DNA of 64,000 nucleotides from Saprospiraceae bacterium (GTDB taxonomy: Bacteria > Bacteroidota > Bacteroidia > Chitinophagales > Saprospiraceae). This document shows, in pieces, positions 8,080-15,994 of the stretch (position 1 is the stretch's first letter; the number at the start of each line of letters is the position of its first letter). The stretch lies in the NCBI GenBank assembly GCA_016719615.1, contig JADJYQ010000001.1, forward strand, positions 284,501 through 348,500, read 5' to 3'. The notes under the pieces were generated by a model that saw only the letters and a program-made list of their open reading frames with translations, did no database searches and was not told the DNA's origin. A program made the position numbers and the translations under genes.

Positions 8080-8742
8080 ATGCTAACTGTTTCCGAAGAA
8101 AATTATTTGAAGGCAATTTACAAAATCATCCAGAACAATCCTGAAGCATCGGCAGGTACTAAGGAAATTGCCAAGGAAATGGGCACGACGGCCGCATCGG
8201 TTACGGATATGATCCAACGGTTGGCGGAAAAAGAACTGCTTACCTATCAAAAGTATTATGGAGCGAGTTTAACGCGAGAAGGTCAAAAAATGGCATTAAT
8301 GCTGTTGAGAAAACACCGCTTATGGGAAGTGTTTCTTGTTGAAAAATTGGGCTTTAATTGGGATGAAGTACACGATGTTGCTGAACAATTGGAACACATA
8401 CAATCTATTGAACTTGTGGAGCGACTGGATGCTTTTCTAGGCAATCCAAAATTCGATCCGCATGGAGACCCTATACCCAATGAAAACGGAAGTTTTACTT
8501 ATCGACAGCAAGTAAGTCTTGCCAGTGTTGGAGTGCCTGGTAAAAAAGTACTGGTATTAGGTGTCAGACAGCAAAAACCTGAATTTTTACAGTACCTCGA
8601 TAGTATAAAATTAAAACCGGGTTCTCACATCGAAATTCTCCATAAAACATCTTACGATCAATCCATTCAACTCAGGGCGGAGCAGGAAGAATCTGCCTGG
8701 ATAAGTCATCAAACCGCATTAGATATTATAGTAAAACCTTAA
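8080..8742 (+). CDS. DtxR/MntR-family metal-dependent transcriptional regulator
   Basis: This is a predicted Mn(II)- or Fe(II)-responsive repressor. The N-terminal winged helix (residues 1-65) starts LTVSEENYLKAIYKI, with TTAASVTDMIQRL as the recognition region. The dimerisation and metal-binding domain has HDVAEQLEHIQS (near 100-111) and FDPHGDPIP. A C-terminal SH3-like FeoA domain covers about 145-220. It is the first gene of an operon with a metal-binding protein and an ABC ATPase, which favours an MntR-like role. A candidate operator lies directly upstream. Confidence 0.9.
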   Translation: MLTVSEENYLKAIYKIIQNNPEASAGTKEIAKEMGTTAASVTDMIQRLAEKELLTYQKYYGASLTREGQKMALMLLRKHRLWEVFLVEKLGFNWDEVHDVAEQLEHIQSIELVERLDAFLGNPKFDPHGDPIPNENGSFTYRQQVSLASVGVPGKKVLVLGVRQQKPEFLQYLDSIKLKPGSHIEILHKTSYDQSIQLRAEQEESAWISHQTALDIIVKP

Positions 8743-8745
8743 AAT

Positions 8746-9759
8746 ATGAAAATTCACCTAACTCTTTTGTTTTCCTGTTGGATTGCATTTTCTGCAATGG
8801 CTTCCAAACCCGTTGTTTTAGCAACTGCCTCTATGTGGGCTGATATGGCTAAAGTCATTGGTGGTGAACTCATTGAAGTAGAAATGATCGTTCCGGTTGG
8901 ATCCGACCCGCATTTGTATGAACCTACGCCCGGAGATTTACGAAAAGTCCACAGGGCAGATTTGATACTCATCAACGGACTAACTTTTGAAGGCTGGTTG
9001 GAAAAGTTAATACAATCTTCTGAATCGAAAGCTTTCAGAAAAATTCTTACTGAAGGCATTGTGCCCATTACCAACCCGCATTTCAAGAATTCGACTGATC
9101 CACATGCTTGGATGGATCCCATTAATGGAAAAACATATGCCAACAATCTCGCAACGGCGTTGATAGCGATTGATTCTTTGCATGAAAAGGAATATCGATT
9201 CAACCTGAATATTTATTTACAAGAATTAGATGATTTGCATAACTATATAAGTTCCAGAGTGCTGGAAATTCCAATGGAACATCGGGTGCTGATTACGTCG
9301 CATGATGCATTTCATTATTTCGGAAACAGATATGGATTAGAGGTAGAGTCTTTGCTGGGCACATCTACTGATGCAGATGTGCAAACAGGTGACTTTTTGC
9401 GGGTAAATCAGCTCATAAAAAATCAAAAGATACCTGCCATATTTATTGAAAGTACGATTAACCCGAAATTGATGGAACAGATCAGTAAGGAAAATAAAGT
9501 AAAAATAGGAGGTAAATTATTTGCGGATTCATTAGGAGATGAAGGCACTATGGCCGACACCTACATCGGAATGTTGCGATCAAATGCTGAGATTATTTTT
9601 AATGCCTTGAGTCAGAGAGAAGGAACTACTGAATTGGACACCAATCATCACAAATCTAATTGGAGTTTTGACTCAAGTAATTATTATTTTTTCATTCCGC
9701 TCTTTCTATTGCTTATTTTAGCCGTTTACTTTTTGCTTAAACGCATGCGATCTATATGA
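8746..9759 (+). CDS. Metal ABC transporter substrate-binding protein (TroA/MntA-like) with C-terminal TM
   Basis: This periplasmic cluster A-1 binding protein is for Mn or Zn. It has a signal peptide (MKIHLTLLFSCWIAFSAMA) and the usual ligand positions: SDPHLYEP (near residue 57), DPHAWMDP (near 120), ITSHDAFHYF (near 187) and an acidic site in LFADSLGDEG (near 260). There is no long His-rich loop, which fits Mn better than Zn. Unusually, it ends in a hydrophobic segment (YFFIPLFLLLILAVYFLLKR) that would anchor it in the inner membrane. It lies 3 nt after the regulator gene and overlaps the ATPase start by 4 nt. Confidence 0.88.
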   Translation: MKIHLTLLFSCWIAFSAMASKPVVLATASMWADMAKVIGGELIEVEMIVPVGSDPHLYEPTPGDLRKVHRADLILINGLTFEGWLEKLIQSSESKAFRKILTEGIVPITNPHFKNSTDPHAWMDPINGKTYANNLATALIAIDSLHEKEYRFNLNIYLQELDDLHNYISSRVLEIPMEHRVLITSHDAFHYFGNRYGLEVESLLGTSTDADVQTGDFLRVNQLIKNQKIPAIFIESTINPKLMEQISKENKVKIGGKLFADSLGDEGTMADTYIGMLRSNAEIIFNALSQREGTTELDTNHHKSNWSFDSSNYYFFIPLFLLLILAVYFLLKRMRSI

Positions 9760-10508
9760 CAGCACAGGCATATTCACTGGAAATATCAGGACTTTCTGTC
9801 GCTTACGACGAAAAGCGTGTATTGTCAAATATTTATTTAAAGATCGAAGCCGGACATATTTATGGATTGATCGGACCGAATGGTGCTGGTAAATCGACCT
9901 TATTCAAAGCGATCCTGATGCAGGTTCCCATAAGTGCCGGACACATCCGATTTTTGAATAAAGATGTAGCAGAATGTATGACATCCATTGCTTACGTTCC
10001 TCAGAAAGATGACGTTGATTGGCAATTTCCGGCTACCGTCTACGACATCGTAGCAATGGGACGATTTTCACATAAGAAATTATTTTCGCGATTCAATAAA
10101 CGCGATCACGAAATCATTCAACAAGCCATTGAGATGCTGGATATTCAGAAACTTTCAAACCGGCAGATCGGTGAATTGTCTGGAGGACAACAACAAAGAG
10201 TATTTTTGGCCAGAGCACTTTGCCAGCAAGCTAACATGATCTTGATGGATGAACCTTTTGTAGGTGTGGATGTAAAAACGGAACAAAGGATCATCGAAAT
10301 ATTAAAGCAATTGGCAGCCGAGGGAAAAACAATTTTGGTAGTACACCACGACCTCGATAGTGTTCAAGCATATTTCGATCGCGTGATTCTCATCAATCAC
10401 AAACTAATGGCCTATGGCGATACAGATAAAGTTTTTACCAAAGAAAATATTTCGGCAACCTATGCAAGCCAATCGAGTTTGTTTCAATACATGAAGCGGG
10501 GAGGATAG
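9756..10508 (+). CDS. Metal ABC transporter ATP-binding protein (TroB/MntA-type)
   Basis: This is the ATPase subunit of a manganese/zinc uptake ABC transporter. It has Walker A GPNGAGKST (40-48), the Q-loop segment YVPQKDDVDWQFP, the signature LSGGQQQR, Walker B MILMDEP and the switch H in VVHHD. YVPQ..DVDWQFP is typical of Mn/Zn importers. It starts inside the end of the binding-protein gene. No permease gene follows: the next 415 bp hold repeats, and the next gene is on the other strand. The transport channel must come from elsewhere, or the operon has lost it. Confidence 0.92.
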   Translation: MTAQAYSLEISGLSVAYDEKRVLSNIYLKIEAGHIYGLIGPNGAGKSTLFKAILMQVPISAGHIRFLNKDVAECMTSIAYVPQKDDVDWQFPATVYDIVAMGRFSHKKLFSRFNKRDHEIIQQAIEMLDIQKLSNRQIGELSGGQQQRVFLARALCQQANMILMDEPFVGVDVKTEQRIIEILKQLAAEGKTILVVHHDLDSVQAYFDRVILINHKLMAYGDTDKVFTKENISATYASQSSLFQYMKRGG

Positions 10509-10625
10509 ATGATGGATGTCCCGACATGAAGATGTTACTTTTTAACAACAACATGATGATGTCGGGAGATGATTGATGATGGTATTATTTTTACTGATAA
10601 AGATAAGAGAAATTTAAATTTATTG

Positions 10626-10643
10626 AACTAACATTCGGTAGTG
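10626..10643. repeat. 18-bp palindrome AACTAAC-ATTC-GGTAGTG (copy 2)
   Basis: This is a degenerate copy of the 7-4-7 palindrome, with two mismatches in the right arm. The upstream flank (ACTGATAA, AAATTTAT) and downstream GTGTTG match the flanks of copy 1 at 7295, which implies common descent of more than the palindrome alone. Confidence 0.65.
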
Positions 10644-10693
10644 TGTGTTGATTTCTATATGCCTCCAAAAAGAAGGTTTCAGTTTGATAGAGC

Positions 10694-10741
10694 CTAACCG
10701 CCTAACAGACTAACAGACTAACAGACAAGCAGACAAGTAGA
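10694..10741. repeat. Octamer tandem array B (6 units)
   Basis: The units are CTAACCGC, three CTAACAGA, CAAGCAGA and CAAGTAGA, in one 8-nt phase. The order (CTAACAGA first, CAAGCAGA last) is the same as in arrays A and C. Confidence 0.9.
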
Positions 10742-10803
10742 CTTCCTCCTCCATGCCTACAAACCTACATTAAGAAGTTTTCAGTTTGATAAAGCCAAAC
10801 CCC

Positions 10804-10883
10804 CTAACAGACTTTCAGCCTAACAGCCTAACAGCCTAACAGACTAACAGACTAACAGACAAGCAGACAAGCAGACAAGCAGA
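10804..10883. repeat. Octamer tandem array C (10 units)
   Basis: The units are CTAACAGA, CTTTCAGC, two CTAACAGC, three CTAACAGA and three CAAGCAGA in strict phase. Array C sits ~110 bp from array B with matching flanks on both sides. Confidence 0.9.
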
Positions 10884-10923
10884 CTTCCTCCTACCTGCTA
10901 TTATCCTCAACTCATCAAACAAC

Positions 10924-12351
10924 TTATGATCCATGAACTTCTACAAGCTGCCCAAATTCCGGAATTTCGGGACGCACGAAGTGTTGGCTTTGTAACATCT
11001 GTTGGTATTTTTGCTGGACATCGTAATCGCCATGTACCAGATACATTTTTTTACAACTGGATTTTTGATTTGATAAATATTCGATCATTTCATGTTGGTC
11101 GCCATGCGCAGAAAATGAATCCATGATTTCAATTTTTGCATTTACTTTTTTAAGTTCTCCAAATAATTTGAGAGAATCAACATGGGCGCGTAATTTTCCG
11201 CCGGGAGTACCCGGAGAACTGTAACCAACAATAAGGATCGTATTTTTGGGATCTTCTATATTGTTAAAGACATGATGTTGAATCCTTCCTGCATTGATCA
11301 TTCCGGCTGCAGAAATAATAATGCAAGGTTCTTTACTGTTATTTAAACTTTTAGATTCATTGACGTCTGTAATATATTTTAATTTTCGAAATCCAAATGG
11401 ATCGGGGTCCTTTAAAATATATTCATAAAGTTCTTCATCGAAACATTCAGAATGTGCTTTGTAAATGTCAGTTGCACTTACTGCTAAAGGACTATCGACA
11501 TAAACTGGAACATTCGGTAGTTTAGCTTCATTGCACAATTGATATAAAAGATAAACCAATTCTTGTGTGCGACCCAGACTAAATGCCGGTATAATAAGTT
11601 TGCCTTTGCGGCTAACACAGGTATCTGAAATGACTTGCATGAATTGTTCCTTTTCTGCAGGCCTTTGTAAATGAAGTTTGTCACCATATGTCGATTCAGT
11701 GATCACCACGTCTGCAGGCCACATTTCTTGCGGGTTTTTAAGGATTGGCCGATGGGGTCTACCAATGTCGCCTGTAAAAGCCAATCGCAAATCATCGCCG
11801 CCTTTTTGAATGACGAGATTAACTGCAGCGGAACCAAGTATATGACCTGAATCTGTAAATAATAATTTTATGCCTTTTGCAAGCTCTACCCATCGATCAT
11901 AAGAAACAGTAATAAAATGTTTCATGGCATTGGTCACATCAGCAGATTTATAAATGGGCTCGCGGTACTTCAATTTTTCTCCGGTGTGTTTTTTTCTTTT
12001 CTCTGCTATTTTTCTATTGAAATACTCTGCATCCCGTTCCTGAATATGAGCTGTATCCATCAGCATGATTTCGGCTAGATCACGAGTGGCGTGTGTAGAA
12101 ATTATATGACCTTTAAATCCATCTTTTACTAATTTTGGAAGTCGACCACAATGATCAATATGTGCATGAGATAAGATCATAATGTCGATTTCTGCAGGAT
12201 CAAAGAGCCATCTCGAATTGATATCGTCATCGATCTCATCTTCGCCCTGAAACAAGCCACAGTCTAATAATATTTTATAACCATTTTCCAGTGTCAGTAA
12301 ATGGCATGAACCCGTTACTCCCCGGGCAGCTCCGCAAAATTTTATTTTCAT
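10924..12351 (-). CDS. Beta-CASP metallo-beta-lactamase RNA nuclease-like protein
   Basis: This is a predicted zinc-dependent RNA-processing nuclease of the CPSF-73-like type found in bacteria. It has the metallo-beta-lactamase motif SHAHIDHCGRLP (near residues 60-72), a later GHILGS His, the aspartate in LAFTGDIG, then a beta-CASP domain (STYGDKLH, IPAFSLGRTQEL) and the C-terminal DSFSAHGDQ motif. Its 475 residues match the family. It overlaps the gltX stop by 4 nt, so it is co-translated with glutamyl-tRNA synthetase. The substrate RNA is unknown. Confidence 0.9.
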   Translation of the reverse strand: MKIKFCGAARGVTGSCHLLTLENGYKILLDCGLFQGEDEIDDDINSRWLFDPAEIDIMILSHAHIDHCGRLPKLVKDGFKGHIISTHATRDLAEIMLMDTAHIQERDAEYFNRKIAEKRKKHTGEKLKYREPIYKSADVTNAMKHFITVSYDRWVELAKGIKLLFTDSGHILGSAAVNLVIQKGGDDLRLAFTGDIGRPHRPILKNPQEMWPADVVITESTYGDKLHLQRPAEKEQFMQVISDTCVSRKGKLIIPAFSLGRTQELVYLLYQLCNEAKLPNVPVYVDSPLAVSATDIYKAHSECFDEELYEYILKDPDPFGFRKLKYITDVNESKSLNNSKEPCIIISAAGMINAGRIQHHVFNNIEDPKNTILIVGYSSPGTPGGKLRAHVDSLKLFGELKKVNAKIEIMDSFSAHGDQHEMIEYLSNQKSSCKKMYLVHGDYDVQQKYQQMLQSQHFVRPEIPEFGQLVEVHGS

Positions 12352-13877
12352 ACAGTAAGATTCTTATCTATAAAATCCGAAAATAGTTCAATTCTTTGAT
12401 TTAGCTTGTCTTTTCCCATGAATTCCATCATTTTAAATACATCGGGGCCTGTTGGAATACCTGTCATCACAAGTCGGAGAAGTGGAAATAATTCTCCTGG
12501 TTTGATATTCATTTTTTTGATAAACTCCTGTAGTAATCCATGAATATTGTTGGCCTCGAAAAGAGCTAAATCTTGCAATTCTAGTTTTAATGCTTTCAGG
12601 ACTGACAAATATTCAATTTTAAATTTTTGCTGGATAAAGTTTGCATCATAAGAATTCGTTTCTTTAAAATAAGCCTTGGCTTGCTCGAAATAATCCTTGA
12701 AAAAAATGACCCGATCTTTATACATGCTATAAATGCTTTTACTTAATGCCAATGATAATTCAATTCCATGATCTTTAAATACTGCTATCAAACGGTCACA
12801 AATATTTTCTTCAGGTATTTGCAACAAATGTTGTTGATTGAACCATTTGCTTTTTTCAAAATCAAAGCGAGCACCGGATTTAACTATTTTGTCTAGCGAA
12901 AACAAAGGAATCATTTCTTCAACACTAAACAATTCCTGATCTCCTCCCGGATGCCAACCTAATAAAGCAAGAAAATTTAACAAAGCTTCCGGTTCAAATC
13001 CAAATTCTTTAAATCCCATAAGTTTACTTCCATCATCATTGTTCCAATCCATGGGAAATACCGGAAAACCAAATTGGGCGCCGTCGCGTTTTGACAATTT
13101 TCCATTTCCGGTGGGTTTGAGAATCAAAGGCAAATGTGCAAATTGTGGCATATCCTCTTCCCATTCAAATGCTTTATACAAAAGATAATGATGTGCTGTT
13201 GAAGATAACCACTCTTCTCCCCGGATGACATGTGAAATGCGCATAAGTTTATCGTCAACCACATTTGCCATGTGGTAGGTAGGCATATTGTCTGATTTGA
13301 TCAATACTTTATCATCCAATTCTGATGTATGAAATCGAACTTGTCCGCGTATGGCATCTTGAATGACAACTTCTTCATTTTCCGGAACTTTTAAACGGAT
13401 CACATAAGCTTCGTTTGCTTTGAATGCAGCTGACAATTGTTCGGCATTCATATTCGTAGAATTGCGCATTTGGATTCGGGTGTTGTAATCATATTTTTGA
13501 TTTCCATCACCTGATTTTCTCAAGGCATCCAAAGCCTCTGTGGTATCAAAGGCATAATAAGCTTTCCCTTTTTTCAATAAAATCTCAGCGTGATCGCGAT
13601 AGATTTGTTTTCTTTCAGATTGTCTGTAGGGTTGATAAGGGCCGCCATTTTCAGGACCTTCGTCTGGAAGCAGATTCAACCATTCCAGACTTCGCAGGAT
13701 ATATTTTTCTGCTCCATCGACATATCGTCCCTGATCCGTATCTTCAACGCGTAGTATAAATTTGCCGCCCATTTTCCGGGCAAACAAATAATTGTATAAG
13801 GCAGTTCGGATGCCTCCAATATGTAAAGCTCCGGTTGGACTCGGAGCAAAACGCAGACGTATTTCTTTTTGAGCCAT
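12348..13877 (-). CDS. gltX: Glutamate-tRNA ligase
   Basis: This class I synthetase charges tRNA-Glu. The HIGH-type motif is HIGG (residues 19-22) in FAPSPTGALHIGG, and the KMSKS-type loop is KLSKRDG (near residue 260). The C-terminal anticodon-binding region is complete, with 509 residues in the normal range. In bacteria lacking GlnRS this enzyme may also charge tRNA-Gln, but that cannot be read here. It is the first gene of a two-gene unit with the beta-CASP nuclease. Confidence 0.95.
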   Translation of the reverse strand: MAQKEIRLRFAPSPTGALHIGGIRTALYNYLFARKMGGKFILRVEDTDQGRYVDGAEKYILRSLEWLNLLPDEGPENGGPYQPYRQSERKQIYRDHAEILLKKGKAYYAFDTTEALDALRKSGDGNQKYDYNTRIQMRNSTNMNAEQLSAAFKANEAYVIRLKVPENEEVVIQDAIRGQVRFHTSELDDKVLIKSDNMPTYHMANVVDDKLMRISHVIRGEEWLSSTAHHYLLYKAFEWEEDMPQFAHLPLILKPTGNGKLSKRDGAQFGFPVFPMDWNNDDGSKLMGFKEFGFEPEALLNFLALLGWHPGGDQELFSVEEMIPLFSLDKIVKSGARFDFEKSKWFNQQHLLQIPEENICDRLIAVFKDHGIELSLALSKSIYSMYKDRVIFFKDYFEQAKAYFKETNSYDANFIQQKFKIEYLSVLKALKLELQDLALFEANNIHGLLQEFIKKMNIKPGELFPLLRLVMTGIPTGPDVFKMMEFMGKDKLNQRIELFSDFIDKNLTV

Positions 13878-14005
13878 ATGGAATTATAAAATGCATGCAA
13901 ATATGCACACTACTCTTCATAAGATATTGTTAATCATGAAAATAATTGGTCTCTAAAACAAATGTTTGGTGACCTTTATACGTCTTTATTGAGAAGCAAA
14001 CCAGT

Positions 14006-14596
14006 ATGGTCTATTTGAGTTTTACCCCAAAGTTTCTCCAGCAGATATTTCCGGACCTGGTTTGGAGAATAGAGACGTCTAATAAAGAAATTTACCTGAG
14101 TTTTGATGATGGGCCGATACCGGAAGTAACTCCCTGGATATTAGAGCAACTCGAGCAATTCCATGCCAAAGCCAGTTTTTTTTGTGTAGGCCAGAATATT
14201 GAAAGGCATCCAGAAATTTTTGCTCAAATTATACGTGCTGGACATACTGTAGGGAGTCATAGCTTCAATCATCTTTCAGGCTGGGGAACCGATAATTTGG
14301 AATACATACTCAACGTACGCAAAGGAGCCAGAGCCTGCGGATCGAATTTATACAGGCCACCATACGGAAGACTTAAACCATCACAAACAAGAATTTTAAA
14401 GCATCATTACAAAATTATTATGTGGGATGTATTAAGTGGAGATTTTGATCCGGATTTATCAGCGGAGGCTTGTTATCAAAATGTCATTCGCAACACCTTG
14501 CCAGGGTCCATTGTCGTGTTTCACGATTCTATAAAATCAAAAACAAAATTGAAATTTGGTACTAGCCTTTTGTTCATATACCATTTAACAAAATAG
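14006..14596 (+). CDS. Polysaccharide deacetylase family protein, 3' end altered
   Basis: This is a NodB-fold carbohydrate esterase, probably removing N-acetyl groups from a glycan or peptidoglycan. It has motif 1 LSFDDGPIPEVTPW (D-D pair near residues 33-34), the H-S-x-x-H motif SHSFNHLSGW (near 91-95), RPPYGRLKP and WDVLSGDFDP, with motif 5 VFHDS (near 170-174). Downstream of HDSIKSKTKLKF the match to the family fades, and the last ~15 residues lie over the tail of the GH16 gene on the other strand (76-bp overlap). The catalytic residues are present, so activity may survive. Confidence 0.85.
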   Translation: MVYLSFTPKFLQQIFPDLVWRIETSNKEIYLSFDDGPIPEVTPWILEQLEQFHAKASFFCVGQNIERHPEIFAQIIRAGHTVGSHSFNHLSGWGTDNLEYILNVRKGARACGSNLYRPPYGRLKPSQTRILKHHYKIIMWDVLSGDFDPDLSAEACYQNVIRNTLPGSIVVFHDSIKSKTKLKFGTSLLFIYHLTK

Positions 14597-15210
14597 GGAT
14601 CCCATTCAACGGCATATACATTCCATTCCTCCTGATCTGCAGTCCAATGCCATTTAGGTTGTTGGCAGCCTTTTTGATTGTAACAATGATGATAGTTGGA
14701 TTGGGTTTGAGTTTGGATATGCCCTTTACTTTCAAAAACATCTATTTCTTCTATAACTCCATCACCGGCAGTCCAGAATGCAGGCCAGAATCCTTTTCCT
14801 TTTGGTAATTTGCACCGGATTTCGAAACGTCCATATTTAAAACCCAACATCGAAAAAATATTTCCAGAAGTATATTCAAAATTTCTTCCAAACCACGAAG
14901 CTTTTTCCTTTTTGGCGATGATATGTAAAATTCCATCTTTGATAAGCAAATTCGAATCTGAAATAAATTCTCCGCCCACTAAACCTCTGCACGCTGCACA
15001 AGAGTCGGATCCATCTGCAGTAAATGGAAAATAACTAAACCATTTGGTTCTGTCGAGTTGATCACCGTTAAATTCATCTGCCCACACGAGCTTCCACTCT
15101 GATTTTGAGCATACATCCAATTCCTTTACATTAATTTGTAGAAGAGAATCCTGATGTTGAGCGTTTAATTTGAAAATACAAAGCAGGCTGATGTAAAAAT
15201 ATTTCTTCAT
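14521..15210 (-). CDS. Glycoside hydrolase family 16 protein, C-terminally truncated
   Basis: This is a secreted beta-glucanase-like enzyme, with a signal peptide at residues 1-17. The GH16 start WKLVWADEFNGDQLD and the catalytic motif EIDVFE (E-x-D-x-x-E, near residues 150-155) are intact. After EWDPYFVKWYMNKRLV (near residues 200-215) the protein stops within 15 residues, whereas GH16 domains normally continue about 60 residues to close the beta-jelly-roll. The 3' end lies inside the convergent deacetylase gene. It is probably a damaged gene. The ATG overlaps the stop of the upstream methylase gene. Confidence 0.82.
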   Translation of the reverse strand: MKKYFYISLLCIFKLNAQHQDSLLQINVKELDVCSKSEWKLVWADEFNGDQLDRTKWFSYFPFTADGSDSCAACRGLVGGEFISDSNLLIKDGILHIIAKKEKASWFGRNFEYTSGNIFSMLGFKYGRFEIRCKLPKGKGFWPAFWTAGDGVIEEIDVFESKGHIQTQTQSNYHHCYNQKGCQQPKWHWTADQEEWNVYAVEWDPYFVKWYMNKRLVPNFNFVFDFIES

Positions 15211-15914
15211 TTGCCCAATATGAAAACAGATGGTAAATCATAATGCAATTTACTGTTAGCCTCCGTCCAGTCTCTAATTGGACGCGTATAAATGCACTGT
15301 TGTGGATTTCCCAATTGGCTGGCTACACACAATTCTAAATCGCCCGGAACATGGCTTAACAGAATTTCAAATACTTGTTTGTTTCGGTATGGAGTTTCCA
15401 TAAAAATTTGAGCCACGCCAGTTTTTTTAAGAATTGTAACCAGTTTGATCACCTGTTCCCTCAAAGCTTCTTTTTTTGCAGGGAGGTAGCCGTGAAATTG
15501 AAAATTTTGACCAGAAAAACCTGATGCCATTAGTGCCATCAGCATTGAATTAGGACCTGCGTATGGCCAAACGGGAATTCCTTTTTGATGTGCCATTTTA
15601 ACCAATTCATGTCCCGGATCTGCAATGCATGGCATACCTGCTTCTGAAAGCAGGCCAAAGCTTTGGCCTTCCAGAATTCTGCTGATGATATCCTTAAAAA
15701 AAATGTGGGTGTCGGTGATTGGAATTTCGCATACTTCAATTTGGGCCAAAGGCAAGGGATGTTGGATAGATTTAAGAAAATGTCTGGCCGTCTTAGCGCG
15801 CTCTACTACACACATATTCAAGGATTTAGCGGCCTCTATAGCTTCATTACTCATCTGGTTAATAGAAGCGCAACTCAAGGCAACGGGCAGGAGATGGAGG
15901 GATGACTGGGTCAT
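15207..15914 (-). CDS. RsmI-like SAM-dependent methyltransferase (second paralogue)
   Basis: This is a tetrapyrrole-methylase-fold protein related to RsmI but distinct from the rsmI at 3645. LSEAGMPCIADPGHELV and YAGPNSMLMALMASGFSGQ correspond to RsmI's AGTPGISDPA and GATA segments, while the N-terminus has LLPVALSC in place of PTPIGN. This paralogue is widespread in Bacteroidota, and its RNA or other substrate is unknown. I chose the ATG at 15914 (MTQSSLHLLP) because it gives a family-like N-terminus. An ATG at 15962 would add 16 residues. It is divergent from scpA. Confidence 0.85.
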   Translation of the reverse strand: MTQSSLHLLPVALSCASINQMSNEAIEAAKSLNMCVVERAKTARHFLKSIQHPLPLAQIEVCEIPITDTHIFFKDIISRILEGQSFGLLSEAGMPCIADPGHELVKMAHQKGIPVWPYAGPNSMLMALMASGFSGQNFQFHGYLPAKKEALREQVIKLVTILKKTGVAQIFMETPYRNKQVFEILLSHVPGDLELCVASQLGNPQQCIYTRPIRDWTEANSKLHYDLPSVFILGK

Positions 15915-15994
15915 GCAGCTAAGGTAATTAGATTCGCAACAATTGTTGGCTATTACAGTCATTTCCGCTAACTTCGCCAGCCTTTTGATACGAT

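Larger units (their letters stand above)
10509..10923. other. Non-coding convergent gap made of repeats
   Basis: This 415-bp gap holds no credible gene. It contains an inverted repeat with a long loop (CCCGACAT near 10520, ATGTCGGG near 10560), a copy of the AACTAAC palindrome (10626-10643), and two octamer arrays. Each array is preceded by a copy of a ~30-bp block with TTTCAGTTTGATA and followed by ACTTCCTCCT. The doubled block-array-block layout suggests a segmental duplication of about 120 bp. A metal permease gene would be expected here from the operon order. Confidence 0.8.
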
